From Acidobacteriota bacterium (GTDB taxonomy: Bacteria > Acidobacteriota > Terriglobia > Acidiferrales > UBA7541): a stretch of DNA of 32,837 nt. A program made the translations under genes and the position numbers. The stretch covers positions 1 through 32,837 of the forward strand of contig JAKBLM010000048.1 in NCBI GenBank assembly GCA_021832085.1. Direction: 5' to 3'. This document shows positions 14,324 to 22,808 of the stretch, piece after piece. Positions within the stretch are counted from its first letter, which is position 1; each line of letters begins with the position of its first letter. Below the pieces are notes generated by a model. That model ran no database searches. It had not been told where the DNA came from and saw only the letters and a list, made by a program, of their open reading frames with translations.

Positions 14324-15580
14324 ATGAAGCACGCGGAGATCATCGCCGTCGGATCGGAACTGCTGACCCCGTTCCACCTCGACACCAATTCCCTCTTCCT
14401 CACCGAAGAGCTGAACCGGCTGGGCTTGGCCGTGATCCGCAAGAGCATCGTGGCCGACGACCGGCAGGCGTTGCGCGAAGCGTTCGCCCAGGCGCTCGAG
14501 CGCGCCGACCTGGTGATCGCCACCGGCGGGCTCGGCCCCACCGAGGACGACCTGACCCGCGAAGCCCTGGCCGATCTGCTCGAGCGACGGCTGCTGCCCA
14601 ACGCGCGCGTGCTCGATGAAATTCGCGAACGGTTCGCGCATCGAGGCCGGACGATGACGCCGAACAACGAGCGCCAGGCGCTGGTGCCCGAAGGAGCAAT
14701 GGTTCTCCCAAACGCGCTGGGTACGGCACCGGGCCTGTGGCTCGAGACGCGTGGGCGCGTGGTGGTGTTGCTGCCCGGCCCGCCGGGCGAACTCCGCCAC
14801 GTCTTCACCGAGCAGGTGCTGCCGCAACTGGAGAAGCGCTCCGGCGCGCGCCGCATGGCGCACCGGCTGCTCCGCGTGGCGGGGATGTCCGAATCGCATC
14901 TCGACCATCGCATCGCCGAAATCTACAAGCGGTATGAATCCGTCGAAACCACGATTCTGGCCACGCCGGAAGGTATCGAGATTCACCTGACGCTCTGGAG
15001 CGAGGATTCGGCCGAAGCAGGGCGCGTGCTCGACGAACTCGCCGGCCGGATCACGATGGCCCTGGGGGAGGCGGTGTTTTCGGTGGACGGAGAGACGCTC
15101 GACGAGGTGGTGGCGCGGGAACTGCAACTCTCCGGCGCAACCATCGCTGTCGCCGAGAGTTGCACCGGCGGCATGGTTTCCGCGCGCCTCACCAACATTG
15201 CCGGCAGCTCGGTCTATTTTCGCGGCGGCGTCGTTTCTTACAGCAATGAGATGAAAACCGCGTGGGTCGGCGTTCCCGCCGAACTGATCGAGCGGCACGG
15301 TGCCGTTTCGGCCGAGGTGGCGATCGCCATGGCCACGGGCGTGCGCCGTGCGGCCGATGCCACGCTCGGCGTCGGCATCACCGGCATCGCCGGGCCCGGC
15401 GGCGGCACGCCGGAAAAACCGGTGGGCACCGTTCACTTTTCGCTTGCCGACGCCGCCGGGGCGCAGGAACGGCTTGTCCGGTTCGGAGGCGACCGCGACC
15501 GCATTCGCCGCCTGGCGTCGCAGACCGCGCTCGACATGATTCGCCGCTACCTCTTCCGCGCCCGGCAGGGGCGGGGCTGA
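14324..15580 (+). CDS. cinA: CinA family protein with C-terminal nicotinamide-nucleotide amidase domain
   Basis: This 418-residue full-length CinA has an N-terminal MoaB/MogA-like domain (AEIIAVGSELL, ATGGLGPTEDDLTREAL, LPGPPGEL) and a C-terminal PncC-type domain (from about 255: AESCTGGMVSARLTN, SVYFRGGVVSYSNEMK, GITGIAGPGGGTPEKPVGTVHFS). Related enzymes hydrolyse nicotinamide mononucleotide in pyridine-nucleotide recycling, and some N-terminal domains act as ADP-ribose pyrophosphatases. A role in competence is historical and not shown by the sequence. It lies 22 nt after msrB and 2 nt before thpR. Confidence 0.95.
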   Translation: MKHAEIIAVGSELLTPFHLDTNSLFLTEELNRLGLAVIRKSIVADDRQALREAFAQALERADLVIATGGLGPTEDDLTREALADLLERRLLPNARVLDEIRERFAHRGRTMTPNNERQALVPEGAMVLPNALGTAPGLWLETRGRVVVLLPGPPGELRHVFTEQVLPQLEKRSGARRMAHRLLRVAGMSESHLDHRIAEIYKRYESVETTILATPEGIEIHLTLWSEDSAEAGRVLDELAGRITMALGEAVFSVDGETLDEVVARELQLSGATIAVAESCTGGMVSARLTNIAGSSVYFRGGVVSYSNEMKTAWVGVPAELIERHGAVSAEVAIAMATGVRRAADATLGVGITGIAGPGGGTPEKPVGTVHFSLADAAGAQERLVRFGGDRDRIRRLASQTALDMIRRYLFRARQGRG

Positions 15581-15582
15581 GC

Positions 15583-16146
15583 GTGCGCGTCTTCATCGCA
15601 ATCGATATCCCGGAAGAGGTCCGCCGCCGCATCGGCGAGTTCGCGCGCGAAATGCGCGACCGAGCCCCCCATGCGCGCTGGGTCCGCGTCGATGGCATCC
15701 ACATCACGCTGAAATTCATCGGCGAAGTGCCGTCCGAGCGCGTCGAGGCCATTCGCCGGGCGCTCGCGCCGGTGCGCGCATCCGAGCCGATCCGGATGGA
15801 TTTTCGCGACGCCGGTTTTTTCCCCGACGAGCGCCGGCCGCGCGTATTTTGGGTGGGCATTCACGCCTCGCCGGCGCTGGCCGAACTGGCCGCGGCGATC
15901 GAGCAAAGCCTCGAGCCGCTCGGCATCGCCCGGGAATCCCGTGCGTTCCAGCCGCACCTGACGCTCGCCCGGTTCGAACGGCCGAGCACGAGCGGCGATT
16001 TGCGCCGGGCGCTGGCTGAGGGCGGGAAGCGCGAATTCGGCTCGGCGGTCGCGCGGGCGTTTCACCTTTACGAAAGCCGGATCGGGCCGGGAGGCGCCCG
16101 CTATACCCGGCTCGAAACGTTTGTCTTCGCCCCGGAAACGTCGTGA
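15583..16146 (+). CDS. thpR: RNA 2',3'-cyclic phosphodiesterase ThpR
   Basis: This 187-residue member of the 2H phosphoesterase superfamily has both catalytic H-x-T-x motifs: HITLKFIG in the N-terminal half and HLTLARF in the C-terminal half. It opens with the family's VFIAIDIPEEV. It starts with GTG, 2 nt after cinA. The enzyme hydrolyses RNA 2',3'-cyclic phosphates and can ligate tRNA halves in vitro; its cellular substrate is not well known. Confidence 0.94.
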   Translation: MRVFIAIDIPEEVRRRIGEFAREMRDRAPHARWVRVDGIHITLKFIGEVPSERVEAIRRALAPVRASEPIRMDFRDAGFFPDERRPRVFWVGIHASPALAELAAAIEQSLEPLGIARESRAFQPHLTLARFERPSTSGDLRRALAEGGKREFGSAVARAFHLYESRIGPGGARYTRLETFVFAPETS

Positions 16147-16153
16147 GAACGCC

Positions 16154-16762
16154 ATGAACCTGTTCGCAACTTTTGCGATCGGCTATTTGCTGGGCTCGAT
16201 CCCCTTTGGTTTTCTAATCGCGCGCTTTGCCGGGGTTCGCGATATCCGCCGAACCGGCAGCGGCAATATTGGCGCCACCAACATCACGCGCACGGTCGGC
16301 ATCCTTCCCGGCATCGCCACCCTGCTGCTCGACGGCGGCAAGGGAGCGCTGGCCGTCTGGATCGCCGGTCATTGGGGACATGGGATTGCGCCGCCGGTCA
16401 TTTTCGCGGGGCTGGCCGCCATTCTTGGCCACATGTACCCTGTCTGGTTGCGCTTTCGGGGCGGGCGCGGCGTGGCGACGGCAATCGGCGTTTTCCTGAT
16501 GATCGGGCCGTGGGCCGTGCTGGCGGATCTGGCGCTCTGGCTGGCGGTGATGTTGATCTGGCGGTACGCCTCGCTCAGTTCGATCCTGTGGGCCGCGGCG
16601 CTTCCGCTGGCGATGTACTGGCTCTACGTGCCCGGTGAGCATCCCTCCCCGGATATTACGGTGGGCACGGTGCTCGCCGCGATATTCATCATCTGGCGTC
16701 ACCGGGAAAACCTGCGCCGCCTTGTGGAAGGCACCGAACCACGCTTCACCTGGCACCACTGA
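16154..16762 (+). CDS. plsY: Glycerol-3-phosphate acyltransferase PlsY
   Basis: PlsY transfers acyl groups from acyl-phosphate to glycerol-3-phosphate. The 202-residue membrane protein has the three loop motifs: GSGNIGATN, DGGKGALAV and FRGGRGVATAIG. About five to six hydrophobic helices are visible. The substrate supplier gpsA follows after 6 nt, so the first two steps of phospholipid synthesis are paired. The ATG at 16154 fits the family start; longer upstream sequence overlaps thpR. Confidence 0.96.
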   Translation: MNLFATFAIGYLLGSIPFGFLIARFAGVRDIRRTGSGNIGATNITRTVGILPGIATLLLDGGKGALAVWIAGHWGHGIAPPVIFAGLAAILGHMYPVWLRFRGGRGVATAIGVFLMIGPWAVLADLALWLAVMLIWRYASLSSILWAAALPLAMYWLYVPGEHPSPDITVGTVLAAIFIIWRHRENLRRLVEGTEPRFTWHH

Positions 16763-16768
16763 ACCGCC

Positions 16769-17779
16769 ATGGAACAGATTGCCATTCTCGGCGGCGGGAG
16801 TTGGGGCACGGCACTGGCACTGTTGCTCGCGCGCCACAGGCCGGGCGAGTGTATCCGCCTTTGGGTGCACGATGGGGCGCTGGGGCGCTCGATGCAGGAG
16901 AGCCGGGTGAACGACGTTTACCTGCCCGGTTTCGAACTGCCGCCGGCCATTGCGATTACTTCCGATCTGCGGGCCGCTGTTGCCGACGCGACGCTAGTGG
17001 TCGGCGTCATGCCCTCGGCACACGCTCGCGAAGTCTATACCGCAGCGATCGAGGCCGCGGAACAGTTGCCGGCGTTCGTGAGCGCCACCAAGGGAATCGA
17101 GATCTCGCGCCTCGCTCGCATGAGCCAGGTAATCGAGGAAGTTGCCGCCGCGCGCAGGGCCGAGAAACCGCGTGTCGCCGCGCTTTCCGGCCCATCGTTC
17201 GCTCAGGAAACCGCGCGCGGCGATCCCATCGCCGTGGTGGCGGCTTCGCGCGACCGCGAGCTGGCCCGGACCGTGCAGGAACTCTTTTCCGGTCCCTCCT
17301 TCCGCGTCTATACGAGCGACGACATCGTCGGCGTCGAACTCGGCGGCGCGGTGAAAAACATCATCGCCATCGCGGCCGGAATCTGCGTGGGCCTCGGCTT
17401 TGGCCATAGCACGCTGGCGGCCCTGGTCACCCGCGGCGCCGCGGAAATGGGGCGACTGGCCTGCGCTCTGGGTGCACTGCCCCGCACGCTCGCCGGCCTT
17501 TCCGGCATCGGCGATCTGGTGCTCACCGCGACCGGGCCGCTCAGCCGCAATCGCACCGTCGGGATCGAGCTCGGGCGCGGCCGGCCGCTCGTCGAAATCC
17601 TGCAGTCCATGCGCATGGTGGCCGAAGGCATAGGCACCACTGCTGCAGCCCTCCAACTCGCCCGCCGATCCGGCATCGAAATGCCGATCACCGAGCAGAT
17701 GTATGCCGTGCTCTACGAAAACCGTCCCCCGCGCGACGCCATCCGCGAACTGATGCAGCGCAAGCTCAAAGAGGAATAG
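16769..17779 (+). CDS. gpsA: Glycerol-3-phosphate dehydrogenase [NAD(P)+]
   Basis: GpsA reduces dihydroxyacetone phosphate to sn-glycerol-3-phosphate for phospholipids. The 336-residue protein shows an N-terminal nucleotide-binding GGGSWGTALALLLA (8-21), SATKGIE, LSGPSFAQE, the active-site-lysine region ELGGAVKNIIAIAAG, and GLSGIGDLVLT. The length is standard. It is the last gene of the nine-gene run and is followed at once by a Rho-independent terminator. Confidence 0.97.
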   Translation: MEQIAILGGGSWGTALALLLARHRPGECIRLWVHDGALGRSMQESRVNDVYLPGFELPPAIAITSDLRAAVADATLVVGVMPSAHAREVYTAAIEAAEQLPAFVSATKGIEISRLARMSQVIEEVAAARRAEKPRVAALSGPSFAQETARGDPIAVVAASRDRELARTVQELFSGPSFRVYTSDDIVGVELGGAVKNIIAIAAGICVGLGFGHSTLAALVTRGAAEMGRLACALGALPRTLAGLSGIGDLVLTATGPLSRNRTVGIELGRGRPLVEILQSMRMVAEGIGTTAAALQLARRSGIEMPITEQMYAVLYENRPPRDAIRELMQRKLKEE

Positions 17780-17783
17780 CGTT

Positions 17784-17812
17784 CCGCTGCGCTGAAGCCG
17801 CAGCGGCTTTTC
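17784..17812 (+). terminator. Rho-independent terminator after gpsA
   Basis: A perfect 8-bp stem CCGCTGCG/CGCAGCGG (17784-17791 and 17799-17806) with a 7-nt loop is followed by CTTTTC. It begins 4 nt after the gpsA stop codon and so marks the probable end of the rimO-to-gpsA operon. Confidence 0.75.
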
Positions 17813-17992
17813 GTTCGCACTTTGCCGCTCTCGCCAGCAACCGCGCGTCCGGATGCGATGCAGCCAACGACGTCGTCGCCCCACGGCGATGCAGGCTGAT
17901 TTTCGTTGAAACGGCCCTTGGCTGAGACGGACAATCGATGTAACAGGCGGGACCCGGGGGATAATTACGGAATCCGATTCCGGGGAACTGCC

Positions 17993-18436
17993 ATGAATGC
18001 TGGCCTGCTCCAGCTGATCGCGGTTCTGGCGGCTTCCCTCATCGTTTTGTCAACCCTGGCCGCCCTGCTCTGGGGCGTGTGGACCTACAAGGGCAATGGG
18101 GAAGTCCAGGTGCAGCTTCTGGCCCTGGGCGCCTTGCAACACTACCTCGATCTCGCGCTTGCGCATCCGGATATGGCCAGCCGGGACGAAAGCAAGCCCG
18201 TCGACGCCCAATACGCCTGGTTCGCCGCACAGGCACTGAATACCGCTCAGACGCTCTGGATCGTGGTCGGACGCCAGGCAAATTGGCAGCGGTCGATCCA
18301 TGCCATCGTTCGCCAGCATCGCGCGTTTCCGCGGTCGGATGCGTTCCTAAGCAACGACTTCAGCCCCGAATTCGTCAATTACTTGCGAGAAGGAGTCACC
18401 GACCTCAAATGCGCCCAAGCGAGCGACGCCAAATAG
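17993..18436 (+). CDS. Small single-pass membrane protein, unknown function
   Basis: The 147-residue product has one N-terminal transmembrane helix (about 5-28: LLQLIAVLAASLIVLSTLAA) followed by a soluble, mostly helical domain. A QVQLLALGALQHYLDLALAHPD stretch and an AWFAAQALNTAQTLWIVVG stretch suggest amphipathic helices. I recognise no family. The ATG at 17993 follows an inverted repeat (17968-17982). The frame is open upstream to 17906 but without recognisable sequence. The helix-plus-domain layout is typical of inner-membrane-anchored proteins with a cytoplasmic or periplasmic helical domain. Confidence 0.65.
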   Translation: MNAGLLQLIAVLAASLIVLSTLAALLWGVWTYKGNGEVQVQLLALGALQHYLDLALAHPDMASRDESKPVDAQYAWFAAQALNTAQTLWIVVGRQANWQRSIHAIVRQHRAFPRSDAFLSNDFSPEFVNYLREGVTDLKCAQASDAK

Positions 18437-18546
18437 GCTCGAATCCGGCTGCGGGGCGAGTGCTCTCCCGCTCGGCGATGAGCTTTTATCGAGCCGTCCT
18501 GATCTGAACTCGCGGGATCGAAAACCAGGAGCCGCGGAGGTGAAGG

Positions 18547-19599
18547 ATGACCAAGTCCACCATGCGGGCAGCGCGCTTCGTTCGCGCCAGCCGCCAGTTG
18601 ACGGTAAAGGATGTCCCGGTGCCTCAACCGGGACCGGGCGAAGTGCTCATTCGCGTGGAAGCCTGCGGAATTTGCCTTTCAGACGTGCACATGCTCGACG
18701 GCACATTTCCGCCTCCGGAGCTGGAGGAAATCACTCCCGGTCACGAAGCCTCGGGCACGATCGAGCAGGTGGGCCCCGGTGTGCCGCTGTGGCACGCGGG
18801 GCAGCGCGTGATCCTGCTGGCAGGCAAGGCCTGCGGCGTCTGCCGGCACTGCGTCAGCGGAAACTTCATGGATTGCACACACCCGGTGGTTATGGGCCAG
18901 GGATACGACGGCGGCTGGGCCGAGTACGTCGTCGTTCCCTACCACCTTCTGACGGAAATCCCCGACCACGTGCCGCTCGAGGAAGCCGCGCTCATCGCTG
19001 ATGCTGTGGCCACTCCGTTCACCGGACTGATCCATCGCGGCGGGCTTCGGCTCGGAGAAACCGTTGGCCTGTGGGGCATCGGCGGCCTGGGAGTGCACGC
19101 GGTACAGATCGCCCGGCTTGCCGGGGCCGCGATGATCATCGCCGTCGATCCCGTCGAAGCTGCCCGCCGGCGCGCGCTGGAGTTGGGAGCCGACCACGCA
19201 CTGGACCCGAATGCGGTTGACATCGTCGCGGAAGTGACGCGACTCACCAACGGCGAAGGGTTGAACCTGACGGTGGATCTCTCCGGCGTCAACAGCGCGC
19301 TCGACCAGGCCGAGGCTTGCCTGGCGCGCCACGGGCGGTCCGTCGTCATTGGCATGTGCATGGACCCGATGCGGCTCACCGAGTCGTCGGTCCTGTTCGG
19401 CTATCACAACCATGCCCTGCTCGGTCACGAAGGCTACTTCAAACGGGACATCGAACAGATCGTGCGCCTGGTCGCCACGGGCCGGCTGGATTTGTCCCGG
19501 TCGATTTCCCATCGGGTGCCGATCGAAGACGTTGCCCGCGGCGTAGAGATGCTGAGCACGAAAGAAGGCAATCCAGTCCCCATCGTGGTGAAACCGTGA
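18547..19599 (+). CDS. Zinc-dependent alcohol dehydrogenase (MDR family)
   Basis: The 350-residue medium-chain dehydrogenase has a catalytic-zinc Cys in ACGICLSDVHM, the GHEASG motif with the zinc-ligand region, and structural-zinc cysteines C-x2-C-x2-C-x7-C (CGVCRHCVSGNFMDC). The NAD(P) Rossmann motif is GIGGLGVHAVQIA. GGAGGTG before the ATG supports this start. The exact alcohol/ketone substrate is not predictable. The next gene, 111 nt downstream on the same strand, is acetoacetate-decarboxylase-like, so a shared pathway involving a small ketone or an aldehyde is possible. Confidence 0.9.
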   Translation: MTKSTMRAARFVRASRQLTVKDVPVPQPGPGEVLIRVEACGICLSDVHMLDGTFPPPELEEITPGHEASGTIEQVGPGVPLWHAGQRVILLAGKACGVCRHCVSGNFMDCTHPVVMGQGYDGGWAEYVVVPYHLLTEIPDHVPLEEAALIADAVATPFTGLIHRGGLRLGETVGLWGIGGLGVHAVQIARLAGAAMIIAVDPVEAARRRALELGADHALDPNAVDIVAEVTRLTNGEGLNLTVDLSGVNSALDQAEACLARHGRSVVIGMCMDPMRLTESSVLFGYHNHALLGHEGYFKRDIEQIVRLVATGRLDLSRSISHRVPIEDVARGVEMLSTKEGNPVPIVVKP

Positions 19600-19710
19600 T
19601 GGATCGGCGCTTCCTTTTGGCAGCGCTTCACGAGACCGGAGCATTCGACGCGGGCGGTTCGCCGCGGCCGCGATTCCGGCGCGGGAACCTGAGCGGTGAG
19701 GAGAAAGACG

Positions 19711-20508
19711 ATGTTCAAGCTTTCGGAGGAATCCAGCTACCTGATGCCCGTCAATTTCGGCCCGTTTTACCAAGGCCCGCCGGGACCGACCACCTACCAC
19801 GACGTCACTGCCGTCACCATCAGCTACGAAACCGACCCGGGAATGTTGGCACGCCACATCCCGGAGGGCTTTGAGAACACGCAACCGGTGCTGATTGTCC
19901 AGTATTGCCTCTCCAGGGCCGCCGATTGGCTGGCGGGCAGCGGCTACAATCTGATCCTCGTCGGCACGCCCGTCACCTATGTTCACGGCCCCGAACGCAT
20001 CGAAGGCGTCTACACTTTGGTGATTTGGGAAAACAGGACCATCCCTATCCTGGCCGGCCGGGAGCAGACGGGCATGCCGAAGATCTTCGCCGACATCGAA
20101 GACCACCGGCAGATCGGCGACCAGCTGATCACCAACGCCAGTTATGCGGGATGGACGTTTCTCCGAATGCATTTTCGGCAAACGAAGCGGATGACCCCTG
20201 AAGAGTTGGCGGTGCTGAACAAGCGGGCGGGCAGTGTCAACGTCTTCGGCTGGCGTTACATCCCCAATACCGGCCGGCCGGGCGCCGCGCTCAGCCATGC
20301 CACGCTGTTCCCCCAGGATTTCGTCTATGCGGCCGCATGGCAGGGCGAAGGCCAGGTGCAATGGCAAGCCCTCGATTTCGAGCAGTATCCGGTGCATGCG
20401 ACGGTCACTCAGGCGCTTCATCAGCTCCCGATCAAGGGCTATCGCGACTGCCTGATGACCCAGGGCAGCATCGTCTTAAGAAACGACCTGGCGAGGCAGC
20501 TGCCATAA
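19711..20508 (+). CDS. Acetoacetate decarboxylase-like (ADC superfamily) protein
   Basis: The 265-residue protein aligns with acetoacetate decarboxylase across its length, including AGREQTGMPKIFADIE (about 115-130), equivalent to the clostridial GREL-SAYPKK region. K124 corresponds to the Schiff-base Lys115 of Clostridium acetobutylicum ADC. The neighbouring Lys116, which tunes its pKa, is Ile125 here. The positions of Arg29 and Glu76 appear to be Val32 and Gly76 (my alignment from memory). It probably still forms Schiff bases but may not decarboxylate acetoacetate; other ADC-fold enzymes are aldolase-dehydratases. I chose ATG 19711 (AGGAGA 7 nt upstream) over GTG 19696. Confidence 0.85.
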   Translation: MFKLSEESSYLMPVNFGPFYQGPPGPTTYHDVTAVTISYETDPGMLARHIPEGFENTQPVLIVQYCLSRAADWLAGSGYNLILVGTPVTYVHGPERIEGVYTLVIWENRTIPILAGREQTGMPKIFADIEDHRQIGDQLITNASYAGWTFLRMHFRQTKRMTPEELAVLNKRAGSVNVFGWRYIPNTGRPGAALSHATLFPQDFVYAAAWQGEGQVQWQALDFEQYPVHATVTQALHQLPIKGYRDCLMTQGSIVLRNDLARQLP

Positions 20509-20523
20509 ACTGGAAGTAATTTG

Positions 20524-20561
20524 CCGGCGAGATGAGAGCCGTACATAGCTCCGCTCGCCGG
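20524..20561. repeat. Inverted repeat downstream of the ADC-like gene
   Basis: The 8-bp arms CCGGCGAG (20524-20531) and CTCGCCGG (20554-20561) are separated by 22 nt and begin 15 nt after the preceding stop codon. No T-run follows, so a terminator function is only a weak possibility. Confidence 0.35.
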
Positions 20562-20730
20562 GGCCGAAACGCGTCGCGGCCCTGCCGCAAGGCTGCCGGA
20601 AGGCGAGGAATTCCTGCCAGCCCGGCTCACGCTGCACGCTTCCCCGCCTGCCCGTGCTTCCCGCGTGCTTTGCTTCCTGCGCCGACGTTCTTTACAATGC
20701 CTTTCGGACTCGATTTTTCACTCCCATTCC

Positions 20731-21669
20731 ATGCTGACACTGTTTGGCAAGCCCGAACCCACACTCCTCGACCGGCTGAAGCAGTCGGTGACGAAGACAC
20801 GCGAGCAACTTGGCGCGCGCATCGGCCCGCTGCTGGCGGGCGGACGGTCGGTCGATCCGCAACTCTTCCGCGAACTGGAAGCCTCGCTGCTTGCCGCCGA
20901 TCTCGGCGTTCGCACCACCAAGGAGCTGCTCGCCGGCCTGCGCGAAGACGCCGAGCGCGGCAATTTTCAGGACGCCGCCCAGCTCAAGGAGGCGTTGAAG
21001 AAGCGCCTGGCTGACCTTTTGCGGCTGCCAGAGGCTGCCCCGGCCGCGAACGGCGCGCGGCCACAGGTGATTTTCGTTGTGGGCGTCAACGGCACCGGCA
21101 AGACGACCACGATCGGCAAGCTTGCCTGGCGACTGAAGCAGGAGGGCCGGCCCACCGTGCTCTGTGCCGCCGATACTTTCCGCGCGGCAGCTATCGAGCA
21201 ACTGGAGGTGTGGGCGCAGCGTGCCGGAGTCGAGATCGTGCGCCAGAAGACGGGCGCCGATCCCGCCGCGGTCGTCTACGACGGGCTCTCGAGCGCGATC
21301 AAAGGCTCGGCCGAGGTGGTGATTGTCGACACCGCCGGCCGGCTGCACACCAAGCACAACCTGATGGCCGAACTCGAAAAGATGAAACGCACCGCGGCAA
21401 AGCTCGTCCCCGGCGCCCCGCACGAGGTGCTGCTGGTGCTCGACGCCACCACCGGGCAGAATGGCCTGGCGCAAGCGCGCGAATTCACCGCGCACGCCGG
21501 CGTCACCGGCATCGTTCTGACCAAGCTCGACGGGACCGCCAAGGGCGGCATCGTCGTCGCCATCGCCCGCGAACTGGGCCTGCCGGTGCGCTACGTCGGC
21601 ACCGGCGAGCAGGCCGACGACCTGGTGCCATTCGACGCGCCGACGTTCGTCAATTCCCTATTCGATTGA
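20731..21669 (+). CDS. ftsY: Signal recognition particle receptor FtsY
   Basis: FtsY is the membrane-associated SRP receptor GTPase that brings ribosome-nascent chain complexes to the Sec translocon. The 312-residue protein has the NG domain: an N-domain helical bundle (about 15-95), the P-loop GVNGTGKTTTIGKLA, DTFRAAAIEQLEVW, the G3 element VDTAGR, TKLDGTAKGG and the C-terminal GTGEQADDLVPFD. The acidic A domain found in E. coli is missing, which is common outside enterobacteria. The ATG at 20731 fits the usual start just before the N domain. ribD follows after 8 nt. Confidence 0.97.
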   Translation: MLTLFGKPEPTLLDRLKQSVTKTREQLGARIGPLLAGGRSVDPQLFRELEASLLAADLGVRTTKELLAGLREDAERGNFQDAAQLKEALKKRLADLLRLPEAAPAANGARPQVIFVVGVNGTGKTTTIGKLAWRLKQEGRPTVLCAADTFRAAAIEQLEVWAQRAGVEIVRQKTGADPAAVVYDGLSSAIKGSAEVVIVDTAGRLHTKHNLMAELEKMKRTAAKLVPGAPHEVLLVLDATTGQNGLAQAREFTAHAGVTGIVLTKLDGTAKGGIVVAIARELGLPVRYVGTGEQADDLVPFDAPTFVNSLFD

Positions 21670-21677
21670 GCCGGCCG

Positions 21678-22808
21678 ATGAGCAACGCACGGCCGGCCGA
21701 TGAGCGATGGATCCGCAGGGCGCTCGAACTGGCGCGCCGCGGCGAAGCGCTCGCCCATCCGAACCCGATGGTCGGAGCGGTGCTGGTGCGTGGCGGACGC
21801 GTGGTGGGCGAGGGCTTTCACACCTGGGAGGGGATCAAGCACGCGGAAATTCTGGCGATCGAACGCGCCGGCCGCAAAGCGCGCGGCTCGACGCTCTACC
21901 TCAATCTGGAACCCTGCTGCCACTCCGGCCGCACCGGTCCCTGCACCGACGCCATTCTCGCCGCCGGGATCCGCCGCGTGGTCGCTTCGATGGCCGATCC
22001 GAATCCGCTCGTCTCGGGCAAGGGTTTCCGCAAGCTGCGCCGCGCGGGCGTCGAGGTCACCGTCGGCATGGGCGAGGCCGAAGCGCGCCGGCTGAACGAG
22101 GCTTTCGCGCTCTGGATTCGCCGCCGGCGCCCGCTGGTCACACTCAAGACCGCGGCCACGCTCGACGGCCAGATCTCGTTCGCGCTGCCTAGCCGGCGCC
22201 CGCGTGAACGCTGGATCAGTTCGCAGGCTTCGCGACACTACGTGCAGCGCCTGCGCCACGGCGCCGACGCGATTCTCACCGGCATCGACACGGTACTTGC
22301 CGACAATCCCCTGCTCACCGACCGCAGCGGCTTGCCGCGCGCGCGCCCGCTGCTGCGCGTTGTGATGGACTCGCGGCTGCGGCTGCCGCTGCGCTCGCAA
22401 CTGGTGCGGACGGCTGCCGATGACCTGCTCGTCTTCACGCTGCGCTCGCCCGATTGCCCAGCGGCGCGGCGACTCGCCAAACGCGGCGTGCGCGTAGCGC
22501 GCGTGCGCGCGCGAGGCGAGCGACCCGATCCCGCGGCGGTGCTGGCCGAGCTGGGACGGCTCGGCATCCTCAGCCTGCTGGTCGAAGCCGGCCCGCGACT
22601 GAATGGCGCGTTGCTGGCCCGCGGACTCGCGGACAAGGTTTTGCTCTTCTATTCGCCCAGGATTCTGGGCCGGCCAACGGTGCCACTGGCGTTGGCCGCT
22701 GCCGGGGCCCGGCAGCCGCTGGCCACGCTGACGCTGGGCGAACTCCAGCGATTCGGGCCCGATTTCGCCGTGGAGGGATACTTGCGCGATGTTTACCGGG
22801 ATCATTGA
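21678..22808 (+). CDS. ribD: Bifunctional riboflavin biosynthesis deaminase/reductase RibD
   Basis: RibD deaminates the pyrimidine intermediate of riboflavin synthesis and then reduces its ribosyl group. The 376-residue protein has an N-terminal cytidine-deaminase-type domain with HPNPMVGAV, zinc ligand H55 and catalytic E57 (HAE), and zinc cysteines C80 and C89 (EPCCHSGRTGPC). The C-terminal reductase domain (from about 147: RPLVTLKTAATLDGQIS, GIDTVLADNP, VEAGPRLNGALL) is complete. It starts 8 nt after ftsY and overlaps ribE by 20 nt, so ftsY-ribD-ribE are probably co-transcribed. Confidence 0.96.
   Translation: MSNARPADERWIRRALELARRGEALAHPNPMVGAVLVRGGRVVGEGFHTWEGIKHAEILAIERAGRKARGSTLYLNLEPCCHSGRTGPCTDAILAAGIRRVVASMADPNPLVSGKGFRKLRRAGVEVTVGMGEAEARRLNEAFALWIRRRRPLVTLKTAATLDGQISFALPSRRPRERWISSQASRHYVQRLRHGADAILTGIDTVLADNPLLTDRSGLPRARPLLRVVMDSRLRLPLRSQLVRTAADDLLVFTLRSPDCPAARRLAKRGVRVARVRARGERPDPAAVLAELGRLGILSLLVEAGPRLNGALLARGLADKVLLFYSPRILGRPTVPLALAAAGARQPLATLTLGELQRFGPDFAVEGYLRDVYRDH

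Noticed and set aside
18679..20421. 580-residue minus-strand open frame
   Set aside because: It is antisense to the alcohol dehydrogenase and ADC-like genes, both of which show strong family motifs on the plus strand.
20509..20730. Possible FMN riboswitch ahead of ftsY-ribD-ribE
   Set aside because: I find none of the conserved RFN-element blocks in this stretch.
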